Below, in pieces: positions 44,188 through 51,847 of a stretch of 60,007 bases of DNA. Position numbers and translations under genes: made by a program. Under the pieces are notes generated by a model. It was not told the origin of the DNA and ran no database searches. It worked only from the letters and a program-made list of their open reading frames with translations. The stretch is from Pseudoalteromonas amylolytica (lineage in GTDB: Bacteria; Pseudomonadota; Gammaproteobacteria; Enterobacterales; Alteromonadaceae). The stretch spans positions 1,148-61,154 of the forward strand of contig NZ_MKJU01000032.1 in the NCBI RefSeq assembly GCF_001854605.1. The letters are read 5' to 3'. Positions within the stretch are counted from its first letter, which is position 1, and every line of letters starts with the position of its first letter.

Positions 44188-44333
44188 TTTTTATCATAAT
44201 TACGACATAAACAGACATTCTTTCAATTTGATTATTTACCGTTATATCGGCAAGAATCGAATAGTGAAAAAAGTATCAGGAAATGTGTGTTTAAAGAGAA
44301 GACTCATCAATAATGCGCAAATTATTGAACCTT

Positions 44334-46022
44334 TTACTCTAATTGCCGCTTAAATGTGTCTCTTTTGACTAAATTGCCATCAGCTAATTCTAAGACATCG
44401 TCACTGGGCTGAATCAATTCACGATGATGGGTTATCATTATTATTTTAATGCTCGTCGATAAGCTGCGTAATAAGCTCATTAACTCATCTTTATTTTTGC
44501 TATCTAAAGCGGATGTTGGCTCATCTAACAATAGCACTTTTGAACGGCGCAAAATTGCCCGAGCTATGGCAAAACGCTGCTTTTCACCACCAGAAAATTG
44601 ATTATTCTGCTCTGAAACTATTCGCTCTAGGTCATAATCTATACTTGCTAGCCACGATTCCAAGCCGACAGATTTCAGTAATTCAAACAATTTGTCATCA
44701 CTGATTTTTTCATCCAAACCCAGCGTTAAATTCTGGCGAATACTTGCATGTAATAATTTAGGTTCTTGGTCTACCCAAGCAATACCCCTACGAACCGACT
44801 TAAGGTCATAATGATTTAGTGTTTTTCCGTTAATCAACACGTGTGTATGCGTTTCTGGATAAAATCCTAAGAACTGATTGAGCAGTGTACTCTTACCACT
44901 GCCACTTTCACCTAGCACGACTGAAAGCCCTTTAGCTGAAAACTGGTAACTTACATCATTTAAAATATGCTTGCCATCACGGATAAAATTTAGATTTTTA
45001 ACTGACAGCTGAGCTATACCCTCTAATAAATAGCCCGTGGTACTCTCTTGTGGTATTCGGCTTATTTCTGACAAGCGACTGGCTGAACCAATTGCTTTAT
45101 TTAAACTACTGAAAAACATCGCCATAGACATCAGCGGGAACGCCAATCCAAATAGGTAGAGTAAAAAAGCCGTAATTGTACCCAGCGTAATCGATCCATG
45201 CTTTAACCAGTACGCCGAGAAAGACAAAATGGCAATCATGCTCACCATTAAAACAAGGTTTGAAATAGGACCAATGAGCGATATTACTTTAGTACCCTTC
45301 ATTTCATGGTGTAAACACGTCTGTAATAAATCTTTAGACTGCTTGTGAAGGTGCTCCCCTGCATTATGGGACTTGATTAGGTGTCCATATCGCAACCACT
45401 CAGTTACGTGCTTTAACAAACTAGCCTCGGCGCCTAGTGTTGCTTTCCCAACTTGATTCATCATCAAAGCAATTGGTGTAATTAAAACAAAACCGATAAC
45501 AACACTTGAGACCAATACAAGTGTCAGCCGCCAATCCAGCACCAACATAATGATAAGCACCGCCAGTAATGAAATAACACCACTTAATAAACCTATTAAA
45601 TCTTCGGCTAGCACAGTTTTAACTTCTTTAGTGTCATTAACCACACGAGCACTAAGTTCCGCACTGTGCTCAGAGTCCAGCCCTACACTTTGACCATTTA
45701 ACAAACGTCCAATTAAGCTATAGCGAAGTCGCAATGTAATGCCGTGTCCGAGCTTACCGCCGTACCAACCCAAAGTGGTTTCGAAGATAGCAGCAAGCAG
45801 CGCAATGCTAACCAACCCGACAATAATGCTAACCTCTATGCCATCTTGACTGATGGAATCGACCAGATAGCTTGAATATAGGGGTATGACTAACTCAAGT
45901 GAGGTCGCAACAAGCACCAAAAGAGCTAAATAAACAAATGACTTATTTGAAGGTCTATGCGGCGATAACAACTTCCACAGTAGTTTTGAGTCGTCCTTTG
46001 ACTTTTTAACGTCTTCCATCAA
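44334..46022 (-). CDS. ABC half-transporter (six-helix exporter domain fused to ATPase)
   Basis: 562 residues, beginning MMEDVKKSKDDSKLLWKLL. The exporter-type membrane domain spans roughly 25-310. The ATPase domain has Walker A GESGSGKSTL near 370, signature FSGGEKQRFAIARAIL near 472 and Walker B VLLLDEPTSALD near 495, followed by MITHHRE. It is all canonical and presumably works as a homodimer. No peptidase C39 domain is present. There is no clear operon partner: 189 bp separate it from the GlxA-like gene and 268 bp from DUF1826. Substrate unknown; a lipid, peptide or drug exporter. Confidence 0.92.
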   Translation of the reverse strand: MMEDVKKSKDDSKLLWKLLSPHRPSNKSFVYLALLVLVATSLELVIPLYSSYLVDSISQDGIEVSIIVGLVSIALLAAIFETTLGWYGGKLGHGITLRLRYSLIGRLLNGQSVGLDSEHSAELSARVVNDTKEVKTVLAEDLIGLLSGVISLLAVLIIMLVLDWRLTLVLVSSVVIGFVLITPIALMMNQVGKATLGAEASLLKHVTEWLRYGHLIKSHNAGEHLHKQSKDLLQTCLHHEMKGTKVISLIGPISNLVLMVSMIAILSFSAYWLKHGSITLGTITAFLLYLFGLAFPLMSMAMFFSSLNKAIGSASRLSEISRIPQESTTGYLLEGIAQLSVKNLNFIRDGKHILNDVSYQFSAKGLSVVLGESGSGKSTLLNQFLGFYPETHTHVLINGKTLNHYDLKSVRRGIAWVDQEPKLLHASIRQNLTLGLDEKISDDKLFELLKSVGLESWLASIDYDLERIVSEQNNQFSGGEKQRFAIARAILRRSKVLLLDEPTSALDSKNKDELMSLLRSLSTSIKIIMITHHRELIQPSDDVLELADGNLVKRDTFKRQLE

Positions 46023-46123
46023 GATCCCTAAGTGTGAAAAGCATGTCTAAATAAATACCAGCCAGCAGCTCTCTAATCCGCTACCCGTTTATAGCTAAAT
46101 AACTTATCAATTGGCTCGTTAAC

Positions 46124-46310
46124 TTATCTGAGTTGCTTACGAGATATTAACTTGGGAACAAATTTTTTTGCAAGCTGCTTGTTATCATTCTCAGGAAAGA
46201 ATAACTTTTCTAATAACGAGACACTCTTTATATTCCAACCCACCCTTACAAGCCACAAGGTGAGTTGAAATTTAAGCCCAGAGTGCAAAGTTACATGGGA
46301 TCTAGGGTTA
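46124..46310 (-). other. Unassigned open frame between the DUF1826 and ABC genes
   Basis: On the minus strand a frame stays open for about 60 codons to TAA at 46126-46124 and reads WNIKSVSLLEKLFFPE and KQLAKKFVPKLISRKQLR. There is no ATG with a ribosome site; only GTG/TTG candidates exist. The composition looks protein-like (basic, amphipathic), but nothing is recognised. It may be a gene fragment or chance. Confidence 0.25.
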
Positions 46311-46941
46311 GCAAGACTCGCTTAGAATTCAAAGCAACTTGGCATGAACGGTGAATAGCAGCCATCTGCACCTGCCCTTCTTGCCATGCACTGCCTTTTA
46401 GCAACGCGACATCAAATGCATTCAACTGATTCACACTACTTTCGCTATAAAACCCATTGTGTACGGCGGTTTTTAGTTTGAGCGGCGCTTGCATATTTGT
46501 GCACTGATGAATTGCCTCACTCGGCAACCACTGCGTGCCCTCACCCAGATAAGTGTTTACCAAGCGGACCGGTATTTGATCAACATGGAGTTTTGGGCAC
46601 ATTGCGCTTGATAGTGGCGCTAGACGCAGCCCTACACTTTTACAGCCAAATAGACAGGTGAGCATGTCTGATAACAGATAAATATCTTCTATTACTTCTA
46701 ACTTGCCAATGCCATTGGGCAGCGCTGCGTCTAAATGCGCTTTTAACGAGTTCATGGTAAATACGTTACGAATTCCTAAACCGAGCGAACTAAACACAGC
46801 TTCAAAATAGCGGTTAATTATAGGGTTATTCTCACGCTGCCAGATAGCGACACTGATATCTTGAGACACAATCTCAGTGAGTGACTCCGGTGATGAACTC
46901 GACGCCCAACTCTGTAGTAACAACTGCTTTGCAAGGGCCAT
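46291..46941 (-). CDS. DUF1826 domain protein, partner of the zinc GTPase
   Basis: 216 residues from the ATG at 46941, one base after the CobW stop (TAACATG). A longer frame reaching into the CobW gene is rejected. CPKLHVDQIPVRLVNTYLGEGTQWL near 135-160 and FDVALLKGSAW near 190 are typical of DUF1826, whose His and Asp residues suggest a metal site. Proteins of this family are frequently encoded beside zinc-responsive CobW GTPases. The biochemical role is unknown; a function in low-zinc adaptation is inferred from context. Confidence 0.85.
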   Translation of the reverse strand: MALAKQLLLQSWASSSSPESLTEIVSQDISVAIWQRENNPIINRYFEAVFSSLGLGIRNVFTMNSLKAHLDAALPNGIGKLEVIEDIYLLSDMLTCLFGCKSVGLRLAPLSSAMCPKLHVDQIPVRLVNTYLGEGTQWLPSEAIHQCTNMQAPLKLKTAVHNGFYSESSVNQLNAFDVALLKGSAWQEGQVQMAAIHRSCQVALNSKRVLLTLDPM

Positions 46942-46942
46942 G

Positions 46943-48154
46943 TTAGTACTCCCACACTGGAAATGGATCTGGCAGCTTTGCCCAAGCATCGCTTCCTTGG
47001 GCAAGCACTTGGTCAGATAACAAACAGTCATTTAACTTGCGAATAATATCCTGCTCATCTAGATCTTGCCCAATAAATACTAGCTCTTGTCGTCTATCTC
47101 CAAATGGCTCAACCCATTGTGCTTCAATGGATGCTAAAGATTCTGGGTCATCAGGCCATTGAACTTTTGGAACGCCATGCCAAAACAATCCCGCCGCGCC
47201 GTAGTGCGCAATGCCACCCGCTTGATTCCAGCTGCCAGCAAACTCGGGGCGAGTTGCTAGCCAAAAAAAACCTTTTGAGCGAATTAACTTTCCAGCAATC
47301 TCTTTACTGTGTAAGAAGTCATAAAATTTCTGCGGATGAAACGGACGCCGTTCACAAAATGTGAAGCTCCGAATGTCATATTCTTGCGTTTCGGGTAAAT
47401 GCTCGCCTCGCATTTCTTTAAGCCACCCAGGCACCTGCTGCGCTTTCTCAAAGCTAAACTTTTTAGTGTTTAAGATTGCTTCTACAGGCACATTCCCGTG
47501 CTGTATCGCTATTTGTTGTGCTTCGGTGTTTAAGGTTTTTAGGATTACCTTGAGTCGCGCAAGCTCTGCTTTAGACACTAAGTCTGTTTTACTGATCAAT
47601 AGCACGTCGGCAAACTCAACCTGCTCCACCAGTAAATCAGTAACGCTACGCTCGTCTTCTTCGCCGAGGCTCTCTCCCACATCTTGTAAGTATTGTGCTT
47701 GTTCATAATCATTTAGAAAGTTCACCGCATCGACAACTGTCACCATAGTGTCTAGTATTGCTATATCAGATAAACTGACTCCCTGCTCATCGGCGAACGT
47801 AAAAGTTTCCGCAACGGGTAAAGGTTCAGATATTCCAGTAGATTCAATGACTAAATAATCATACTTACCCGCTTTAGCCAAACGGTTAACTTCTTCAAGC
47901 AAGTCTTCTCTAAGCGTACAGCAGATACAGCCATTACTCATTTCAACGAGCTTTTCTTGTGCACGGTTGAAGCTGACTTCATTTTGAACCGTTGTAGCAT
48001 CAATATTAACGTCACTCATGTCATTAACAATGACAGCAACTCTTAACCCTTCTCGATTATTTAAAATATGATTCAATACCGTTGTTTTACCCGCACCTAA
48101 AAAACCTGACAGTACGGTAACGGGTAATAAGTTTTTGGTGTTTAACATAGCCAT
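46943..48154 (-). CDS. CobW/COG0523 metallochaperone GTPase, ZigA/YeiR-like
   Basis: 403 residues. GTPase motifs: Walker A VLSGFLGAGKTTVLN near 14-28, metal-binding GCICCTLREDLL near 75-86, IESTGISEPLPV near 105, and SKTD near 190 for guanine recognition. The C-terminal CobW_C domain (IRSFTFCERRPFHPQKFYDFL) follows. Family members with the CxCC motif deliver zinc to target enzymes when zinc is scarce. The upstream palindrome at 48225-48241 resembles a Zur box, so induction by zinc limitation is expected. Operon with DUF1826. Confidence 0.93.
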   Translation of the reverse strand: MAMLNTKNLLPVTVLSGFLGAGKTTVLNHILNNREGLRVAVIVNDMSDVNIDATTVQNEVSFNRAQEKLVEMSNGCICCTLREDLLEEVNRLAKAGKYDYLVIESTGISEPLPVAETFTFADEQGVSLSDIAILDTMVTVVDAVNFLNDYEQAQYLQDVGESLGEEDERSVTDLLVEQVEFADVLLISKTDLVSKAELARLKVILKTLNTEAQQIAIQHGNVPVEAILNTKKFSFEKAQQVPGWLKEMRGEHLPETQEYDIRSFTFCERRPFHPQKFYDFLHSKEIAGKLIRSKGFFWLATRPEFAGSWNQAGGIAHYGAAGLFWHGVPKVQWPDDPESLASIEAQWVEPFGDRRQELVFIGQDLDEQDIIRKLNDCLLSDQVLAQGSDAWAKLPDPFPVWEY

Positions 48155-48224
48155 ATGATTCTATCTAGCAGTATAAATTGGAGACGCTAACGTTGAGCAT
48201 TAGTGATCTCTAACACTTCAACTA

Positions 48225-48241
48225 ATGTTATATTATATCAT
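48225..48241. promoter_or_regulatory. Putative Zur box controlling the CobW-DUF1826 operon
   Basis: ATGTTATATTATATCAT is a near-perfect palindrome (one mismatched pair), 71 bp upstream of the CobW ATG. It resembles gammaproteobacterial Zur sites of the type TGTTATAATATAACA. COG0523 GTPases with DUF1826 are known Zur targets, which supports the assignment. Confidence 0.7.
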
Positions 48242-48257
48242 ATCGCAAATAAAGCAT

Positions 48258-48279
48258 AAAATGACCGAAGGGCCATTTT
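48258..48279 (-). terminator. Hairpin terminator downstream of the second membrane paralog
   Basis: AAAATGACC (48258-48266) pairs with GGCCATTTT (48271-48279) around GAAG with one mismatch. It lies about 90 bp after the stop of the 48368-48931 gene and has A/T flanks on both sides. Confidence 0.6.
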
Positions 48280-48367
48280 AATAATCAAGAAGTTTGCAGT
48301 AGGCAACGCGTGAATGTCGTCGCAGCCTGAAGAAGGTACTTTGCTAAGAATAACTTAGGCAAGCCAG

Positions 48368-48931
48368 TCAGCACATTTTCCTGCTTTTGTAATACATCAT
48401 GGTTTGTTGAACCGGATACCGATAAATAACGGCTAAACTGGTGAGATTAATGATCCATACACAGGTTGCATAGAGTGGCTTTAGCTTATGATAATCAAAG
48501 TAGCCTCTGGCAGTTAACTGAATCAAAAGCACAACGAGCATAAGCAGTGTAAGGGTTACGCATCGGTGTGCAGCCCAAGACATTGCACAACCTCGCAATA
48601 AATGTAACAACAGTACCGCAATGACAAACGCGCACGAATTCACCATCATTGCAAGGTAAAACATTCTTATTGCAGGGAGCCTGTCAAACGCTAAGTTTAG
48701 AAAGTAGAAACCAAACTCAGAACCGATAACATGAAACATGAATGTACACACGGCAATGATAAAGCACGAATGCATTTCATGAAGTTCACGAGAGACCATG
48801 TCTCGCTTAGTTGCAAAAAACAGTGACCACTTATGACGAGGAAACTGTGTGACCAAAAACCAAACTATGGCTAAAAACTCAAATCCCTTGACGACCCATC
48901 CAGCTCGATAAAAAAGCTCATTAAGTGTCAT
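48368..48931 (-). CDS. Five-helix integral membrane protein of unknown family (paralog B)
   Basis: 187 residues with five predicted transmembrane helices (around 8-28, 52-75, 88-112, 118-142 and 155-175). It is a paralog of the protein encoded at 49123-49680: shared features are the W..K.F...GW start, HS/YSCF..A, FHVIGSE, LLRGC and the loop ARGYFDYHKLKPLY. No enzymatic motif is recognised. It lies downstream of the peptide-paralog A pair but after a terminator, so it probably has its own promoter; a TTGACA at about 48980 on the minus strand is a candidate -35. Possible roles are immunity, sensing or export related to the small peptide. Confidence 0.75.
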   Translation of the reverse strand: MTLNELFYRAGWVVKGFEFLAIVWFLVTQFPRHKWSLFFATKRDMVSRELHEMHSCFIIAVCTFMFHVIGSEFGFYFLNLAFDRLPAIRMFYLAMMVNSCAFVIAVLLLHLLRGCAMSWAAHRCVTLTLLMLVVLLIQLTARGYFDYHKLKPLYATCVWIINLTSLAVIYRYPVQQTMMYYKSRKMC

Positions 48932-49065
48932 TAAACGTAACCTGCTTAGATTGCAGCACGAGGTTATGAGTGTTGTTCTTTGTCAAAAAGGAGTAACAAA
49001 TGAGAACAAACACACATAGCTCACATACTAATTGTTGTAATTTTATTACTCAAGAAAGAGTAATA

Positions 49066-49091
49066 AAAATGGTGAGTAAGCTCACCATTTT
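49066..49091. terminator. Rho-independent terminator after paralog A
   Basis: AAAATGGTGAG (49066-49076) and CTCACCATTTT (49081-49091) form an 11-bp stem with a TAAG loop. In the minus direction the stem is followed by TTATTAC. It closes the peptide-paralog A transcript. Confidence 0.85.
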
Positions 49092-49122
49092 AAATAAATG
49101 ATATTTTGCGCTGCTAAATATG

Positions 49123-49680
49123 CTAAGCCATCGCATATTTTTCTCTAAAGTAACCCTTTAGACAGCGAATTGGGTAGGTGCATAGAGCCGTGACAACCAT
49201 TAAATTACACATCCACCCGCCCATTCTGTACATAGAGCTCAGTGCATGATAATCATAATATCCTCTTGCTATCAATTGCATTCCTAACAAACTTATATAA
49301 ACAAGCGTTGTATACATACAAATGCGAGCGGTTGGTGAGAAGGTGCATCCACGTACCAAATGTAAACACACCAGTATCATGGCGAAAGAAAACTGTACTA
49401 TTATCCCACAGGTATAAAACAGCTTGATTTGATCTACCTTATCCATGGTTAAAGATAGCGTAAACTGGTCAACTTCCGAACCTATTAAATGGAAAACCAA
49501 CACACTGAATGCAGCTAAAAAGCAAGAATACAACTCATGATGATGTACCGAGGATAGATCCTTTTTTTGACCAAAAAACAGCTTCCACCTCATTGTGGAG
49601 AACTTATGCAACCAAAAAAGTACTATTAATAGCTCAATTCCTTTTAGTACCCAGCCTAAGCCATATAAAATATCATTCAT
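49123..49680 (-). CDS. Five-helix integral membrane protein of unknown family (paralog A)
   Basis: 185 residues, five predicted transmembrane helices. It shares with paralog B FHLIGSE near 62, LVRGC near 108 and ARGYYDYHALSSMYRMGGW near 138-156. The family is not recognised. The gene starts 22 bp after the stop of the 52-residue peptide gene, with AAAGGATGACAC upstream of the ATG, so peptide and membrane protein are very likely co-expressed. Conserved charged and His residues in the loops (HHHELYS, GYYDYH) could bind a ligand or metal. Confidence 0.78.
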   Translation of the reverse strand: MNDILYGLGWVLKGIELLIVLFWLHKFSTMRWKLFFGQKKDLSSVHHHELYSCFLAAFSVLVFHLIGSEVDQFTLSLTMDKVDQIKLFYTCGIIVQFSFAMILVCLHLVRGCTFSPTARICMYTTLVYISLLGMQLIARGYYDYHALSSMYRMGGWMCNLMVVTALCTYPIRCLKGYFREKYAMA

Positions 49681-49702
49681 GTGTCATCCTTTATATTGAT
49701 TC

Positions 49703-49861
49703 CTAACAGCTATACGTATACTGAGTTTCGCAGTCACGCTTTTGAGCTTGCTTAGGTTCTGTTGTATCACCTGTACCAGCGGCAGCAACTTGCTGAGCCT
49801 GTACTTGAGATAGTTCTTTTAGTTTTTTAGCTTTGATTTTTAGTGTTATTGAGGTTTTCAT
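49703..49861 (-). CDS. 52-residue leader-type peptide (candidate secreted or modified peptide precursor)
   Basis: ATG at 49861-49859 with AAGGA 8 nt upstream; stop TAG at 49703-49705. The N-terminal half (KTSITLKIKAKKLKELSQ) is basic and amphipathic like RiPP leaders of the KKLKxLS kind. It is followed by QQVAAAGTGD, where double-small-residue cleavage could occur, and a hydrophilic core ending KRDCETQYTYSC with two Cys. It is the first gene of a transcript with membrane paralog A. No modifying enzyme (LanB, LanM, radical SAM or YcaO) is in the window, so modification, if any, would be in trans. Disulfide formation between the two Cys is equally possible. It was too short for routine gene calling. 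Confidence 0.6.
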   Translation of the reverse strand: MKTSITLKIKAKKLKELSQVQAQQVAAAGTGDTTEPKQAQKRDCETQYTYSC

Positions 49862-50247
49862 TATCCAAATCCTTACTTTAAGGGATATTCACCTCACCTA
49901 AGCATTAAAATGTTAACTCAGAGTGCACAAGGCAGCAACATGATGTAAATTTGAGTGAGTTGCAAAGGCTTGGTTTATCCAAAGTTATTAATATATTCAT
50001 ACCTGAACAGCCGACTAGCTGAACTCACAGGTGTTTACATGTTACTTTCTAAACACCACTTCAACAAATAATTTAGTTAAAATGTATGACGGATAAGGTA
50101 AATGATTGTAACAAACCCTTAATAACGCATCTAGCAGCAAGTGTTTAAATTTACCAATGTCAGAACTTTTGATCTCAATTAGAGGTCTGTTTATGGTAAT
50201 TTACCATATTTAAAATGACTTCAAATTCCTCGTCAGGTAATTGAACC
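49862..50247. other. 386-bp divergent control region between the peptide operon and LytTR regulator
   Basis: No gene is seen. It contains the 17-bp palindrome at 50192-50208, an upstream direct copy of AATTTACCA at 50148-50156, and AAATTTACA on the minus strand near 49940, upstream of the peptide gene. Both divergent promoters must lie here. Confidence 0.5.
50192..50208. promoter_or_regulatory. 17-bp palindrome, candidate LytTR autoregulatory operator
   Basis: TATGGTAA-T-TTACCATA is perfectly palindromic and ends 39 bp before the LytTR ATG. Its right half, AATTTACCA, recurs at 50148-50156, exactly 50 bp upstream, about five helical turns away. Confidence 0.5.
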
Positions 50248-51060
50248 ATGGATACACTGCTAAAAAATCAATTTTACAAACTCAAAGATTATCAAATTAT
50301 GCTCATCGGCTGGGCGCTTATCCTCACTGTAGTCTGTTTAAACTGCACAGTTCATAGCTTGCTGATAGCCAAAGAACGTGTTGATATTGCTTCATCCATC
50401 GTTTGGTCACTACAGAAGTTTGGCGTGTGGCTTGTCATGACACCTGCGCTTTGCAATGCATTTAACAACGCTCGTTTCACGTCTCAGTTTAATAAGTATT
50501 CTGTGGTCGGATTATACGCCATTGGGTTTGCACTTGCGGTCAATACGGTACTTGATATCACACTGGAAAAGATCTCCTGGCAAGAGAGCCTATTTTATCA
50601 ATGGCATCACCATGTTATCGCTTATATCACCATCATTCTGGTGTGGCAGCTTAAGCACACCATTTTTGAGCGTAATACAGAGCAACACAGTGAGCTAGAA
50701 AACACCACTGCTCAGCCTGAAAATGAGCAGTTGATTGAGCATGAGCATGACACGCTTACCATCGATGATAAGCACATCACACTAATGGATATTTTATTCG
50801 TTAAGGCGGCAGGAAACTACATTGAAGTTGTCACCCACTCCAAAACCCACCTTTTACGCAGCACCATGAAAGAACTTGAAACCTTGCTTCCTACCGAGCA
50901 GTTTTTTCGCTGTCACAGATCTTATTTCGTAAATTTGATTCATGCAAAAACAGTCATAAACGAACGCTCCGGTCATGGCCAAATTCAGCTTACAACAGCA
51001 CAACAGGTACCTGTTAGTAAAGGCAAGCGAAAACACGCACACGCTTTGGTAAGCCATTAA
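50248..51060 (+). CDS. Membrane-bound LytTR-domain transcriptional regulator
   Basis: 270 residues. Four hydrophobic segments within residues 15-135 form the sensor part. An acidic linker (ELENTTAQPENEQLIEHEHD) leads to a LytTR DNA-binding domain at about 170-270: LMDILFVKAAGNYIEVVTHS, MKELETLLPTEQFFRCHRSY and FVNLIHAKTVIN are family motifs. LytTR proteins often control bacteriocins, competence and virulence peptides. No histidine kinase partner is adjacent, so the membrane domain itself is probably the sensor. It is divergent from the small peptide and five-helix protein genes, which are the likely targets. Confidence 0.9.
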   Translation: MDTLLKNQFYKLKDYQIMLIGWALILTVVCLNCTVHSLLIAKERVDIASSIVWSLQKFGVWLVMTPALCNAFNNARFTSQFNKYSVVGLYAIGFALAVNTVLDITLEKISWQESLFYQWHHHVIAYITIILVWQLKHTIFERNTEQHSELENTTAQPENEQLIEHEHDTLTIDDKHITLMDILFVKAAGNYIEVVTHSKTHLLRSTMKELETLLPTEQFFRCHRSYFVNLIHAKTVINERSGHGQIQLTTAQQVPVSKGKRKHAHALVSH

Positions 51061-51190
51061 TCATAAGGCTTAGGGACGAATGGCAAAGCAGCTACCGCAG
51101 GTCCCAAAAGGCCCGCTATTGGTCCCCTAAGGGTAGCTTCCAGATATAAAACTCAGTAGCGTCTTACACTCCGTTAGTTAAGGAGCAAGT

Positions 51191-51733
51191 ATGAATAACA
51201 ATCTATCTCTTAGTGTTACCACCAGAGCCATGCATTGGCTGGTTGGCTTTACTATGCTGGGCCTTATCATGGTCGGCTTTTATATGGTTAATCTTGAAGT
51301 CTGGGCACTGTATCCTATTCACAAAGCGTTGGGCGTATTAGCGCTGTTACTGATTCTGCCAAGAGCCATTTATCGTGTTAAACGAGGCTTTCCAAAGCCT
51401 GTAGACGGTGTTTCCCCCAGCAATCAAAAGCTAGCTCATGCTGCACATTGGCTGCTCTTGCTTGGCACGGTTTTGATGCCCGTAAGCGGTATGCTGTACT
51501 CAGGGTTTGGTGGCTATGGTATTAATATATTTGGCTTTCATTTGGTGGCAGAAAACATTGTAGGCGATGAGATCGTACCTTTTAACGAGACTATCTTCAT
51601 CATTGCTAAAAATGCTCACAGCCTGATTGGGTATGGCCTATCGGCACTGATAGTGGTGCATATTGCAGCAGCGTTCAAGCACCATATGGTAGATAAAGAC
51701 GCAACACTTAGCAGAATGCTGGGTAAAACTTAA
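51191..51733 (+). CDS. Cytochrome b561 (YodB/CybB type)
   Basis: 180 residues with four transmembrane helices. The expected haem-ligand His residues are present: AMHWLVGF in helix 1, PIHKALG in helix 2, AHAAHWLLL in helix 3 and VVHIAAAFKHH at the end. It transfers electrons in the inner membrane, probably between quinol and a periplasmic or superoxide partner. AAGGAG lies 6 nt before the ATG. It is a single-gene unit, 130 bp after the LytTR gene. Confidence 0.92.
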   Translation: MNNNLSLSVTTRAMHWLVGFTMLGLIMVGFYMVNLEVWALYPIHKALGVLALLLILPRAIYRVKRGFPKPVDGVSPSNQKLAHAAHWLLLLGTVLMPVSGMLYSGFGGYGINIFGFHLVAENIVGDEIVPFNETIFIIAKNAHSLIGYGLSALIVVHIAAAFKHHMVDKDATLSRMLGKT

Positions 51734-51813
51734 CAACTCCAGTGTTCTTATCATTGCTCAATTGGGGGACACAGCCATAGTGCCCCTTTAGGCTTCAAGC
51801 ATAACCTCAATAT

Positions 51814-51833
51814 GCAGGCCAAAAATGGCCTGC
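51814..51833. terminator. Bidirectional terminator between b561 and cyanophycinase genes
   Basis: GCAGGCCA (51814-51821) pairs with TGGCCTGC (51826-51833) over an AAAA loop. T-rich sequence follows on the plus strand. It separates two convergent genes. Confidence 0.75.
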
Positions 51834-51847
51834 TGTTGTTCTGTATC

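Noticed and set aside
49000..49101. 33-codon plus-strand ORF with AAGGAG upstream, between the two membrane paralogs
   Set aside because: Good ribosome site, but the frame runs through the terminator hairpin at 49066-49091 and the peptide has no leader or conserved look; probably chance.
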